Assembly: GCA_964344215.1 (NCBI GenBank)
Contig: CAYFMP010000003.1
Location: 39,142 to 103,141 of the forward strand
Source: CAYFMP01 sp964344215
GTDB taxonomy: Bacteria > Pseudomonadota > Alphaproteobacteria > Rhodospirillales > Casp-alpha2
DNA length: 64,000 nt
Direction: 5' to 3'
Below are positions 1 to 9,205 of the stretch, in pieces. Numbering within the stretch: the stretch's first letter is position 1; every line of letters begins with the position of its first letter. Below the pieces are notes generated by a model, which saw only the letters and a list, made by a program, of their open reading frames with translations, was not told the DNA's origin and searched no databases. The position numbers and the translations under genes were made by a program.

Positions 1-327
1 ATGGCCGATATCCAGGCCGAGCGCGAAAACGCGCAGCCGGTGAGGACACCGACCGGCGGCTCGACTTTCCGCAATCCGGAAGGCGCCAAGGCCTGGGAAC
101 TCATCGACAGGGCCGGTTGCCGGGGCTTGCGGCGCGGCGCCGCCATGGTTTCCGAACAGCACTGCAATTTCCTGATTAATACCGGCGGGGCGACGGCGGC
201 CGACCTGGAAGGGCTCGGCGAAGAGGTCTGCCGCCGGGTCCTGGAGGCAACCGGCGTGACCTTGGAATGGGAAATCCGCCGCATCGGCGAAGCCGCGCGG
301 ACCGCGCCCAAGGAGGTTTCATCATGA
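1..327 (+). CDS. murB: UDP-N-acetylenolpyruvoylglucosamine reductase, C-terminal part
   Basis: This is the C-terminal 108 residues of MurB, the FAD enzyme that reduces UDP-GlcNAc-enolpyruvate to UDP-MurNAc in peptidoglycan precursor synthesis. The motifs RTPTGGSTFRNP and SEQHCNFLIN match the substrate-binding C-terminal domain, and the SE pair carries the expected catalytic glutamate. The ATG at base 1 is internal: the FAD-binding N-terminal domain (about 200 residues) lies outside the window. The stop overlaps the ddl start as ATGA, so the two are translationally coupled in the dcw operon. Confidence 0.93.
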   Translation: MADIQAERENAQPVRTPTGGSTFRNPEGAKAWELIDRAGCRGLRRGAAMVSEQHCNFLINTGGATAADLEGLGEEVCRRVLEATGVTLEWEIRRIGEAARTAPKEVSS

Positions 328-1229
328 CCCGGCACGTAGCGGTTCTGATGGGCGGTTGGTCGGCCGAGCGCGAGGTTTCCCTGGTCAGCGGCGCAGCCTG
401 CGCCGAGGCCCTGAAGAGCGCCGGTTTCGACGTCGCGTCGATCGACGTGCAGCGTGACATGGGGGCGCTCCTGACCCGTCTCTATCCGCGCCCCGATTGC
501 ATCTTCAACGCCTTGCACGGCCGTTTCGGCGAGGACGGCTGCGTGCAGGGGCTGCTCGACATCCTCGGCATACCCTACACCCATTCGGGCCTGCTGGCTT
601 CGTCGCTGGCTATGGACAAGCCGATGGCCAAGGCCCTGTTCGAGGCGGCCGGGATCCCGGTCGCCGAGCACGTCGTCGTCAACAGCGATGAGGCCCGTCG
701 TGGCGAAGTCATGACCAAGCCGTATGTCATCAAGCCGCCGAACGAGGGCTCCAGCGTCGGCGTTCACATTGTCCGCGAAGGCGACAACGAGCCGTTGTTC
801 GCGGAGTCGGGCTGGCCGTTCGGCGATCAGGTGATGGTCGAGAAGTATATCAAGGGTCGGGAACTGACTGTCGCGGTCATGGGCGACGAGCCGCTGGCCG
901 TCACCGAGATCACTACGCAACGAGGCTTCTACGACTACGACGCCAAGTACGAGGAGGGCGGATCCGTACACGTGGTGCCGGCCGAGATCGACCGGGATGT
1001 CTACGACAGGGCTCTCGAGCTCGCCCTCGCCGCCCACCGGACGCTCGGTTGCCGGGGCGTGTCCCGGGCCGACCTTCGCTACGACGGCGACACCCTGTTC
1101 ATGCTCGAAGTCAACACCCAACCGGGCATGACCCCGACTTCGCTGGTACCGGAACAGGCGGCGTACGCGGGGATCTCGTTCGAGGACCTGGTCACGTGGA
1201 TGGTCGACAACGCGGAGTGCGACTCATGA
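324..1229 (+). CDS. ddl: D-alanine--D-alanine ligase
   Basis: Ddl joins two D-alanines using ATP to make the dipeptide that MurF adds to the cell wall precursor; it is cytoplasmic. The 301-residue protein starts MTRHVAVLMGGWSAEREVSL, the typical N-terminus with the glycine loop and S-A-E-R-E. LHGRFGEDG (about residue 65) and the ATP-grasp domain follow, ending in the Mg-binding EVNTQPGMTPTS. I chose the ATG inside the murB stop (ATGA) over a start 57 bases upstream because the family begins here and an AAGGAGG lies just upstream. It overlaps ftsQ by four bases. Confidence 0.96.
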   Translation: MTRHVAVLMGGWSAEREVSLVSGAACAEALKSAGFDVASIDVQRDMGALLTRLYPRPDCIFNALHGRFGEDGCVQGLLDILGIPYTHSGLLASSLAMDKPMAKALFEAAGIPVAEHVVVNSDEARRGEVMTKPYVIKPPNEGSSVGVHIVREGDNEPLFAESGWPFGDQVMVEKYIKGRELTVAVMGDEPLAVTEITTQRGFYDYDAKYEEGGSVHVVPAEIDRDVYDRALELALAAHRTLGCRGVSRADLRYDGDTLFMLEVNTQPGMTPTSLVPEQAAYAGISFEDLVTWMVDNAECDS

Positions 1230-2092
1230 GCAAGTCACCTAAACGACCCAACCGCTCCAACACCGTCGTCAAAGGCAAGCCCCGACGCCGCGTCGGATCG
1301 GTCTGGCGCAGCCGCGGGATGACCGTGGTCTTGAGCGTCGTTCTGCTCGGTCTGCTCGGCGGCGGTGCCTGGTGGAGTTGGAAGAACGGTGCCGTCGGTC
1401 AGGCCGTCGACGGGATCAAGTGGCGACTTATTGCGGCCTCCGTAGAGATCGGGTTCCGGGTCGACGACGTTCTCGTGGTCAGCCGCAAGGAAACGGCGCG
1501 GGACGACCTGCTCAACGCGGTGCGGCTGGTTCGCGGCGCGCCGATCCTCGCCTTTGACCTCGATGCTGCCCGCCGGCGGGTCGAAGCGTTGCCGTGGATC
1601 AGGCGGGCGACGGTCGAGCGCATGCTTCCCGATACCATCCTGGTCAGCGTCGAGGAGCGCCGGCCATTGGCGCTGTGGCAGCACCGCGGACGGTTCGCCT
1701 TGATCGATTTCGACGGCGACGTGATCATGCGAAGCGGACTCGATCGCTTCGGCGACCTTCTGGTCGTGGTCGGCGAAGGCGCCCCCGAACATACGGCCGA
1801 ACTGCTGTCGACGCTCGGCACCGAGCCGGAGTTGATGAAGCTTGTCAAGGCCGCCGTCTGGGTCGGCGGCCGGCGTTGGAACATTCGCCTGGAGGGAGAC
1901 ATCGACGTCCGTCTGCCGGAGGAGAACCCGGCCTCGGCCTGGGAGCGCTTGGCCGACTACGAGCGCAGGCACCGGGTCCTGGAGCGCGACGTTCAGATCC
2001 TCGATCTGCGGATACCCGATCGGTTGATCGTCCGCAAGGCGCCGGGGAACGCAAAGGAGACGGAGAGGAAGAAGCCGGGACAGGAAACATGA
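1226..2092 (+). CDS. ftsQ: Cell division protein FtsQ
   Basis: FtsQ is the bitopic inner-membrane protein that links early and late divisome proteins (FtsA/FtsZ to FtsB/FtsL/FtsW/FtsI). The 288-residue product has a very basic cytoplasmic N-terminus, one membrane segment at about residues 32-53 (VVLSVVLLGLLGGGAWW), then a POTRA domain (from LVVSRKET to SVEERRPLALWQ) and a beta domain. Both ends overlap neighbours by four bases (ddl upstream, ftsA downstream), which supports the start and coupled translation. Sequence conservation in FtsQ is low, so the call rests on architecture and on its place between ddl and ftsA. Confidence 0.94.
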   Translation: MSKSPKRPNRSNTVVKGKPRRRVGSVWRSRGMTVVLSVVLLGLLGGGAWWSWKNGAVGQAVDGIKWRLIAASVEIGFRVDDVLVVSRKETARDDLLNAVRLVRGAPILAFDLDAARRRVEALPWIRRATVERMLPDTILVSVEERRPLALWQHRGRFALIDFDGDVIMRSGLDRFGDLLVVVGEGAPEHTAELLSTLGTEPELMKLVKAAVWVGGRRWNIRLEGDIDVRLPEENPASAWERLADYERRHRVLERDVQILDLRIPDRLIVRKAPGNAKETERKKPGQET

Positions 2093-3372
2093 ACAACACA
2101 AACGCGCAACCGAAACCGAGGAACGGTCTGGTCGCGGCGCTCGACATCGGCACCACCAAGGTGTGCTGCTTGATCGCCGACCCGGCCGTCGAGCGCGGGC
2201 CTTACGAGGACCAGGGACCGAGGATCGTCGGCATCGGCCATCAGGTCTCGAAGGGGCTGCGCTCGGGAACGATTATCGATCTCGACGAGACCGAGGCTTC
2301 GATCCGGGCGACGGTGGAGACGGCGGAGCAATTGGCCGGCGAGAACATCCGCGAGGTCGTCGTCAACCTCAGCGGCGGCCAGCCGGTCTCGCGCCTGATG
2401 GCCTACGAGATCTCCATCGCCGGCCACGAGATCGGTGACGCCGACCTTCGTCATATCCTCGATCCGGCGCATCTGGCGGGCGGCGACGACCGGGACCGCG
2501 AGACCATCCACCACATTCCGGTCGGCTACAGCATCGACGGCAACCGCGGCGTGCGCGATCCGCGCGGCATGTACGGCGAGCGGCTCGGCGTCAACATGCA
2601 CGTCATCAAGGCGCACAGCGGGTCGATCCGGAACCTGGAAACCAGCATCGCGCGCTGTCACCTCGGCGTCGAAAGCCTGGTGGTTTCGCCCTACGCCTCG
2701 GCCCTGGCCGCCCTCGTCGACGACGAAATGAAAATGGGCGCGACCTGCGTCGACATGGGCGGCGGTACGACGACGATAGCCGTCTATTTCGACGGCGAGC
2801 TCGTACACACCGACGTCGTTCCCCTCGGCGGCGCTCACGTCACCAACGACGTGGCGCGCGGTCTATCGACCTCGCTGGCTCACGCCGAACGCATGAAGAC
2901 GCTCTACGGTAGCGCCATCCCGTCGGCCAACGACGACCGCGAGGTCATCAAAGTGCCGCTGGTCGGCGAAGAGGATGCCGCCGACACCTCGCAGGTGCCG
3001 CGCTCCATGTTGGTCGGCATCATCAGGCCGAGGGTCGAGGAGATCCTCGAGATGGTCCGCGATCGTTTGATCGCCGCCAATTTCGACCGCGTCGCCGGGC
3101 GCCGGCTGGTCTTGACCGGTGGTGCCAGCCAACTGCCCGGGCTCGGCGATCTGGCCGGCACCGTCCTCGACAAGCAGGTCCGCCTGGGCCGCCCAAAATC
3201 GGTCGATGGCTTGGCCGAGGCGGTGGCCGGACCCGCATTTTCCACCTGCGTCGGGCTCTTGCTGTACGGCGTCACGGCCAAGGCGCAGGCTCCAAGCTCG
3301 GCCTATCAGCCGGGTATCGAAGCGAGTGGCCGGTTCGGCCGCATCGGCCAGTGGTTGAAAGAGAATTTCTGA
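2089..3372 (+). CDS. ftsA: Cell division protein FtsA
   Basis: FtsA is an actin-like ATPase that ties FtsZ filaments to the inner membrane and recruits later division proteins. The 427-residue protein shows the phosphate-1 motif LDIGTTKVCCLIAD near the N-terminus, the phosphate-2 motif CVDMGGGTTTIAVY in the middle and the adenosine motif LVLTGGASQLPGL near the C-terminus. It ends in the amphipathic membrane-targeting helix FGRIGQWLKENF. The start overlaps the ftsQ stop by four bases. A gap of about 144 bases separates it from ftsZ, room for an additional promoter, though I see no convincing one. Confidence 0.97.
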   Translation: MNNTNAQPKPRNGLVAALDIGTTKVCCLIADPAVERGPYEDQGPRIVGIGHQVSKGLRSGTIIDLDETEASIRATVETAEQLAGENIREVVVNLSGGQPVSRLMAYEISIAGHEIGDADLRHILDPAHLAGGDDRDRETIHHIPVGYSIDGNRGVRDPRGMYGERLGVNMHVIKAHSGSIRNLETSIARCHLGVESLVVSPYASALAALVDDEMKMGATCVDMGGGTTTIAVYFDGELVHTDVVPLGGAHVTNDVARGLSTSLAHAERMKTLYGSAIPSANDDREVIKVPLVGEEDAADTSQVPRSMLVGIIRPRVEEILEMVRDRLIAANFDRVAGRRLVLTGGASQLPGLGDLAGTVLDKQVRLGRPKSVDGLAEAVAGPAFSTCVGLLLYGVTAKAQAPSSAYQPGIEASGRFGRIGQWLKENF

Positions 3373-3516
3373 GATGAAACCCGTAGAACCCGGCAGGCTA
3401 CCAGCCCTGTTTCCGCAGAACCGCGGTATTCCAATCACCCGTGCCGCCCGTTGGGCGCGCACAACCTTTTCTATTCGCGATCAACAAATTGCTCTCGCCA
3501 ACACAAGGAGGTCGAC

Positions 3517-5253
3517 ATGAGCATCAACCTGACCGTACCGAGTAATACGGACACCCCAGAGCTCAAGCCGAGAATTACCGTAATCGGCGTCGGCGGCGGA
3601 GGAGGAAACGCCGTCAACAATATGATCCGGCGCGAACTGGAAGGCGTCGATTTCGTCGTCGCCAATACCGACGCGCAGGCGCTGGCGCATTCCAAGTCGG
3701 AACGCCGTATCCAGCTGGGGGCATCCGTCACCGAGGGTCTCGGTGCAGGCTCCAGGCCCGACGTCGGGCGCACGGCGGCCGACGAGGCGCTGGAGACGAT
3801 CCTCGACCAACTCGGCGGATCGCACATGGTGTTCATCGCCGCCGGCATGGGCGGCGGCACCGGCACCGGTGCGGCGCCCGTCATCGCCCGGGCCGCCAAG
3901 GAGGCCGGGATGCTGACGGTCGGCGTCGTCACCAAACCGTTCCAGTTCGAGGGAACGCATCGCATGCGTCTCGCCGAATCGGGGATCGAGGAACTGGAGC
4001 AATATGTCGACAGCCTGATCATCATTCCCAACCAGAACCTGTTCAGGATCGCCAACGAGAACACCACCTTCGCCGACGCCTTCTCGATGGCCGACGAGGT
4101 GCTCTATTCGGGCGTTCGCGGCGTTACCGACCTGATGGTGATGCCCGGACTGATGAACCTCGATTTCGCCGATGTCCGCTCGGTGATGAGCGAGATGGGC
4201 AAAGCGATGATGGGGACCGGCGAGGCGGAAGGCGAACGCCGGGCCCTCGACGCCGCCGAGGCGGCCATTGCCAACCCGCTGCTCGACGACACCTCGATGA
4301 AGGGCGCCAGGGGCGTTCTCATCAACATCACCGGCGGCAAGGACATCACGCTGTTCGAGGTTGACGAAGCGGCGACCAGGATCAGGGCCGAAGTCGACCA
4401 GGACGCCTACATCATCTTCGGCTCCGCCTTCGATGGCGACCTCGAAGGCCGCATCCGGGTTTCGGTCATCGCCACCGGTATCGACACCGAAGCGATGAGA
4501 ATCCCGCAGCCGACCATGCTCAACTTGAGCGACATCGGTAGCGCGCGCCGCATCGAGCGGGTCGAAGAACCGCAGCCGGCGACACCGGAAATTCTCGAAG
4601 CGACGGAGCAAGCGACGGCCGACGAGACCGAACCCGCAGCCGAAGAATCGGCGGCGGAAATGCCGACGTCGGAATCGCAAGCCGCCGCCGAAGCGGTCGA
4701 CGAATCCGATGCCGGCGAGGAGTTGCCCGAGATCGTCGATATCGCCACCGTCGCCGACGACGCCGGATCGGCGGAATCGGAGACCGCAGAGGCCGCCGAA
4801 GTAGCCGGGTCGGACGAAGCCTTCATCCCGCCGCCGGCGGTCTCAGCCGACAGCTGCGGCCAGCAACCGGCTGCCGATCCCTTCGCCGCCGCCGCCATGA
4901 CCAACGGTGCCAGTGAACCGAAGCCGGAGGTCGACGAGCCGACGGCCAGCGTGGTTCGGCCGAGTTTGTTCGAACGGGTCACCCGGACGGGGCGGGCGGC
5001 GGCCGCGACGACACCGTCAGAAAATACGGCTGAAACCGGAGAAGTAATGGAAAATAAAGGACTTTCGACTAATGAAGAAGTCGAGGAAACGACCGATTCG
5101 CCGTCCGGAGAGGGGGCGTTGACGGTTGCCGCAGAGTTGTCAGAGGAGCCGACCAATATCGCCGAATTGGATATCGAGGAACCGGCCTCGGCAGAGGCTG
5201 CCGAAGAGGATTTGCTCGATATTCCGGCATTTCTCCGGCGTCAGGCTAACTAG
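3517..5253 (+). CDS. ftsZ: Cell division protein FtsZ
   Basis: FtsZ is the tubulin-like GTPase that forms the Z ring at mid-cell. The sequence shows VIGVGGGGGNAVNN near the N-terminus, the tubulin signature GGGTGTGAAP around residue 110 and the T7 loop NLDFADV. The GTPase core ends near residue 325. About 230 residues of glutamate/alanine-rich linker follow, then the conserved C-terminal peptide DIPAFLRRQAN that binds FtsA. At 578 residues it is far longer than E. coli FtsZ (383), but long linkers are known in alphaproteobacteria. The ATG is preceded by AAGGAGG at ideal spacing; a start 66 bases upstream lacks this. Confidence 0.98.
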   Translation: MSINLTVPSNTDTPELKPRITVIGVGGGGGNAVNNMIRRELEGVDFVVANTDAQALAHSKSERRIQLGASVTEGLGAGSRPDVGRTAADEALETILDQLGGSHMVFIAAGMGGGTGTGAAPVIARAAKEAGMLTVGVVTKPFQFEGTHRMRLAESGIEELEQYVDSLIIIPNQNLFRIANENTTFADAFSMADEVLYSGVRGVTDLMVMPGLMNLDFADVRSVMSEMGKAMMGTGEAEGERRALDAAEAAIANPLLDDTSMKGARGVLINITGGKDITLFEVDEAATRIRAEVDQDAYIIFGSAFDGDLEGRIRVSVIATGIDTEAMRIPQPTMLNLSDIGSARRIERVEEPQPATPEILEATEQATADETEPAAEESAAEMPTSESQAAAEAVDESDAGEELPEIVDIATVADDAGSAESETAEAAEVAGSDEAFIPPPAVSADSCGQQPAADPFAAAAMTNGASEPKPEVDEPTASVVRPSLFERVTRTGRAAAATTPSENTAETGEVMENKGLSTNEEVEETTDSPSGEGALTVAAELSEEPTNIAELDIEEPASAEAAEEDLLDIPAFLRRQAN

Positions 5254-5417
5254 CTGGAAACAAAGCCGATCTACACGGTAGGAAAGGTAACAGTCGGAAA
5301 CAAAGAGTGATTTGTGCGGGCCCGGGGATGTTGTTACACACATCCTCGGTTTCCCGTCTTTTCAGGCGGGCTTCCCAGCGAAGGGCAATAAGCGTCGAAG
5401 ACGTATCACGGGGGATC

Positions 5418-6401
5418 ATGGGTTTTTCGAGAGCCAACATTGCCGAAGGCGCGGCCACTCCGGACAGGGCCGTCTTTCAACGCACCCTGAAGGGCCCCAT
5501 CCGCTGCAACGGCATCGCTTTGCATTCGGGTGACAAGGTTTCGATGGTTCTCAAACCCGGCCGCGCCGACAGCGGTATCGTTTTCAAGCGGACCGACATG
5601 AGCGGAGCGGACGCCGTGATCCCGGCGACGTGGAACCGCGTCGTCGAGACCCACTTGTGCACGACGATCGGCAACGACGACGGCGTGCGGGTCAGCACCA
5701 TCGAGCATCTACTGGCGGCGTTGGCAGGATGCGGCATAGACAACGCCGAGATCGAACTCGACGGGCCGGAAGTGCCGATCATGGACGGCAGTTCGGCACC
5801 GTTCGTTTTTCTCATCGAGTGCGCGGGCGTCGTCGAACTGGACGCACCTCGACGCATCATCCGCGTTCTCAAACCGATTCGTGTCGAGGACGGCGACAGC
5901 TTCGCCTCGCTCGAGCCGTGTGATCGCTGTTCGCTCGATATCGAAATCGATTTCGAGAACTCGGCAATTTCCACCCAGGCGCTGTCGGTCGGGCTGATCA
6001 ACGGCTCGTTCTGCAAGGAACTGGCGCGGGCCCGGACCTTCGGATTCCTTCATGAAGTCGAGCAGTTGCGGGCCGCCGGCCTGGCCAAGGGAGGCACCCT
6101 CGACAACGCCATCGTCGTCCACGGCAACGATATCCTGAACGACGAGGGGCTGCGGTTCGACGACGAGTTCGTGCGCCACAAGATTCTCGACGCCGTCGGC
6201 GATCTCTATCTCGCCGGTGGATTGATCATCGGCCGGTTCTCCGGTGTGCGGACCGGACACACCTTGAACAACGCCGTTCTCAGGGCCCTGTTCGCCGACG
6301 ACACCGCTTGGTGCCTGGACGTTTTCCGGGGCGATGAGGCCGAAACCGCGGTCGACGGCGGAATTGCCCCGGATCAGGCGATGTCGGCTGTCACGTCCTA
6401 G
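5418..6401 (+). CDS. lpxC: UDP-3-O-acyl-N-acetylglucosamine deacetylase LpxC
   Basis: LpxC is the zinc enzyme of the committed step of lipid A synthesis, removing acetate from UDP-3-O-acyl-GlcNAc. The 327-residue protein carries STIEHLLAAL (first zinc histidine), PIMDGSS, and RHKILDAVGDLYLAG (second zinc histidine and aspartate), with a GHTLNN segment near the end carrying the catalytic histidine. I chose the ATG before GFSRANIAEG; a start 111 bases upstream would add a basic, non-conserved tail. The 164-base leader after ftsZ contains a short hairpin (5326-5345) of unclear role. The gene ends the dcw cluster and is followed by a terminator. Confidence 0.97.
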   Translation: MGFSRANIAEGAATPDRAVFQRTLKGPIRCNGIALHSGDKVSMVLKPGRADSGIVFKRTDMSGADAVIPATWNRVVETHLCTTIGNDDGVRVSTIEHLLAALAGCGIDNAEIELDGPEVPIMDGSSAPFVFLIECAGVVELDAPRRIIRVLKPIRVEDGDSFASLEPCDRCSLDIEIDFENSAISTQALSVGLINGSFCKELARARTFGFLHEVEQLRAAGLAKGGTLDNAIVVHGNDILNDEGLRFDDEFVRHKILDAVGDLYLAGGLIIGRFSGVRTGHTLNNAVLRALFADDTAWCLDVFRGDEAETAVDGGIAPDQAMSAVTS

Positions 6402-6433
6402 GCGGAACCGAGCCTCCGTTACCGATATCGAAG

Positions 6434-6453
6434 CCCGCCGCGGCGGGTTTTTT
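6434..6453 (+). terminator. Intrinsic terminator after lpxC
   Basis: A GC-rich perfect palindrome (CCCGCCG followed by CGGCGGG) is followed directly by six Ts. It lies 32 bases after the lpxC stop and closes the murB-lpxC transcription unit. Confidence 0.85.
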
Positions 6454-6565
6454 GCTGTCCGGAGACCCGGATTTGGGCTATTCCCAGTCTTGCGCTACGG
6501 CCTCGCCGCCGTGGTATAATCGGTCATCCGACGGCTATCCCAGAGAGAGGGGCGCGCCCGTTTCC

Positions 6566-7492
6566 ATGTTACGACGGCTTGGTATTCCGCGTGGGATCTC
6601 GACTCCCGCCAACGTCACCCGGCTTGTTCTGGCCCCGCTGATGGCGGTCGCGCTCGCCGCTGGCGGATGCGAGAACACCAAAAAGGAGGAATACGTCGAA
6701 AGGCCGGTCGAGAAAATCTACAACGAGGCCGTCGATTCCATCCAGAAAAGGGATTTTCTCGGCGCCACCGCCAAGTTCGACGAGGTCGAGCGCCAACACC
6801 CCTATTCGGTTTGGGCGACGAAGGCGCAACTCATGGCCGCCTATGGCTACTACCAGGCCAACCGGTACGACGACGCCATTATCGCCCTCGACCGGTTCAT
6901 TCAACTGCACCCTTCTCACCGTGACATCGCTTACGCCTACTACCTGAAGGGTTTGAGCTACTACGAACAGATCTCCGACGTCGCCCGCGACCAGCGCATG
7001 ACGGAGTTGGCTCTGAAGACATTGAAGGAGTTGATCGCCCGCTTCCCGAATTCCAAGTTTGCGCGGGACGCCAAGCTAAAACTCGATCTGACCAACGATC
7101 ACCTGGCCGGCAAGGAAATGGAGATCGGCCGTTACTATCACGGCCAGCGCCAGTATATGGCGGCCATCAACCGGTTCAAGACGGTGATCGACCGCTACGA
7201 GACGACGACCCACGTGCCGGAGGCCTTGCTGCGCCTGACCGAAGCCTATGTGGCGCTCGGCATCGACGAAGAGGCCCGCAAGGTCGCCGCCATCCTCGGC
7301 CACAACTTCCCGGGCAGCGAATGGTACATCGACGCCTATGAACTGGTCGAAGGCAAGCTGGTCCGTCCGCGCTCGGACGATCCTTGGTACAAGTTCTGGA
7401 AGACCGATCCGGAGCCTCAGATCGGCAAAGTCCAACCAACGCCGGTCGCAGCGCCGCCCAAGAAATCCGAGCCCTGGTATAAGTTCTGGTAG
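6566..7492 (+). CDS. bamD: Outer membrane assembly lipoprotein BamD (ComL)
   Basis: BamD is the essential lipoprotein partner of BamA in inserting beta-barrel proteins in the outer membrane. The 308-residue product has a basic N-terminus, a hydrophobic stretch and a lipobox ending AAGGC (lipidated Cys near residue 35). Tandem TPR-like helices follow, with YNEAVDSIQKRDFLGATAKF, VERQHPYSVWATKAQLM and LDRFIQLHPSHRDIAYAYY typical of the YfiO/BamD family. The C-terminus repeats the segment PWYKFWK/PWYKFW. The terminator upstream and 12-base spacing to recN suggest a bamD-recN-ligA-denD operon. Confidence 0.93.
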   Translation: MLRRLGIPRGISTPANVTRLVLAPLMAVALAAGGCENTKKEEYVERPVEKIYNEAVDSIQKRDFLGATAKFDEVERQHPYSVWATKAQLMAAYGYYQANRYDDAIIALDRFIQLHPSHRDIAYAYYLKGLSYYEQISDVARDQRMTELALKTLKELIARFPNSKFARDAKLKLDLTNDHLAGKEMEIGRYYHGQRQYMAAINRFKTVIDRYETTTHVPEALLRLTEAYVALGIDEEARKVAAILGHNFPGSEWYIDAYELVEGKLVRPRSDDPWYKFWKTDPEPQIGKVQPTPVAAPPKKSEPWYKFW

Positions 7493-7504
7493 CGGCTTGG
7501 CCGA

Positions 7505-9205
7505 ATGCTGAGCAGTCTGTCCATACGCGACGTCGTCTTGATCGACCGCCTCGATCTCGGATTTCAAGACGGGCTGTGCGTGCTGACCGGTGAGACCGGA
7601 GCCGGCAAGTCGATCCTTCTCGACGCTCTCGGTCTGGCGCTCGGCGAACGCGCCGAGGCACGCCTGATCCGCCACGGTGCCGGACAAGCGGTCGTTACCG
7701 CCGCTTTCGACCTTCCGGAGCGGCATCCTGTCGGCGCCCTATTGGCCGAACACGGAGTGGGGGACGGCGAGGATCAGCTCGTGCTGCGGCGTGTCCTCGG
7801 AGCGGACGGCCGGTCGAAGGCTTTCGTCAACGACCAACCGGTCAGCATCGGACTGCTCAAGCAGATTGGCGGCCAGTTGGTCGAGGTTCACGGCCAATTC
7901 GAGAGCCAACGGTTGCTCGATGCTTCACAGCATCTGGGCTTGCTCGATGCGTTCGGCGGTGATGGCTCCATTCTCGACGAAACGTCGGCCGCCTACTGGG
8001 CCTGGGTACAGGCCACCAGGGCGCGGGCCGAGATCGAGGCCGAGGTCGAGGCGGCCAGGCGTGACGAGGAGTTCTTGCGTCATGCCGTCGAGGAATTGGA
8101 CGAAATCCAACCCGAACCGGGCGAGGAGTCGACTCTCGCCCAACAGCGGGCCTTGCTGATGAACGGCGAACAGCTGCTCGAGGCCATGGACGCGGCGGCC
8201 CGCGAATTGGATGGGGAGCACGGCGCCGAAGCGAAGCTGCGCAGTGCGGCCGGGCATTTGGAACGAGCGGCGTCGAAAGCCGAGGGGCGTCTGGACGAAG
8301 TCATCGCCGCCTTCGACCGGACGCTGAACGAAGCGGCCGAAGCGACAGCGTTGCTCGAAAAAGCGGTCGCCGTTCTCGACCTTGACCCGGCCGTCCTCGA
8401 ACGGGCCGAGGAACGCCTGTTCGCGCTGAGGGCGCTGGCCCGAAAACACGATGTCGCCGTCGACGACCTGGCCGCCCTCAGCGACGACCTCGGCGCCAAG
8501 CTGAACGCGCTCGAGGATGGCGGCCATCGGTTGCAGGAATTACGCGACGAAGAGGCGGCGGCTCGGGACCGCTACGTCAAGGCGGCCGGTCGGCTCGGCA
8601 AGGCGCGGCGCAAGTCCGCCAAGCTCCTGGACAAAACCGTCAACGCAGAATTGGAAGCGTTGAAACTCGGTCGCGCCGTGTTCAACACCGAGATTACCGG
8701 CAAAGACGAAAGCGCCTGGAACGACAGCGGCCAGGACAAGGTCAGGTTTCAGGCCGCCACCAATCCGGGCGCGCCGCCGGGGCCTTTGAACAAGATCGCG
8801 TCCGGCGGCGAACTGGCCCGCTTTACGTTGGCCGTCAAGGTAGTTCTTGCCGAGGCAGACGCGGTACCCACCGTCGTTTTCGACGAAGTCGACGCCGGTG
8901 TCGGCGGCGCCGTCGCCTCGGCGGTCGGCGCCCGCCTGGCCCGCCTCGCCGACACTGCGCAGATATTGGTCGTCACCCATTCGCCCCAGGTGGCGGCGCG
9001 CGGGACCCACCATTGGCGGGTCAGCAAGTCCGATGACGACAAGGCGCAGGCGGCGGCCGGCGGCGGCCTCGCCGTGTGGACCTCGGTCGATCAATTGGGT
9101 GAGGCGGCGCGTAAAGAAGAGATCGCCCGCATGCTGGCCGGCGCCACCGTGACCGACGAGGCGCGGGCCGCCGCCGACAGCCTGCTGGCCGGCGCGGCCG
9201 AATGA
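7505..9205 (+). CDS. recN: DNA repair protein RecN
   Basis: RecN is an SMC-like ATPase acting in recombinational repair of double-strand breaks. The 566-residue protein has the Walker A GETGAGKS near residue 35, VEVHGQFESQRLLD of the family, a central coiled coil (about residues 150-370), a signature region IASGGELARFTLAVK and Walker B VVFDEVDAGVGGAVA near the C-terminus. Length is normal for RecN (about 550). The stop overlaps the ligA start as ATGA. No LexA-type box was recognised upstream; the gene seems to be transcribed from the bamD promoter. Confidence 0.96.
   Translation: MLSSLSIRDVVLIDRLDLGFQDGLCVLTGETGAGKSILLDALGLALGERAEARLIRHGAGQAVVTAAFDLPERHPVGALLAEHGVGDGEDQLVLRRVLGADGRSKAFVNDQPVSIGLLKQIGGQLVEVHGQFESQRLLDASQHLGLLDAFGGDGSILDETSAAYWAWVQATRARAEIEAEVEAARRDEEFLRHAVEELDEIQPEPGEESTLAQQRALLMNGEQLLEAMDAAARELDGEHGAEAKLRSAAGHLERAASKAEGRLDEVIAAFDRTLNEAAEATALLEKAVAVLDLDPAVLERAEERLFALRALARKHDVAVDDLAALSDDLGAKLNALEDGGHRLQELRDEEAAARDRYVKAAGRLGKARRKSAKLLDKTVNAELEALKLGRAVFNTEITGKDESAWNDSGQDKVRFQAATNPGAPPGPLNKIASGGELARFTLAVKVVLAEADAVPTVVFDEVDAGVGGAVASAVGARLARLADTAQILVVTHSPQVAARGTHHWRVSKSDDDKAQAAAGGGLAVWTSVDQLGEAARKEEIARMLAGATVTDEARAAADSLLAGAAE

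Noticed and set aside
5326..5345. Hairpin GGATGT/ACATCC after ftsZ as a terminator
   Set aside because: The stem has only six pairs and no T run follows; it may be a leader structure but cannot be called a terminator.
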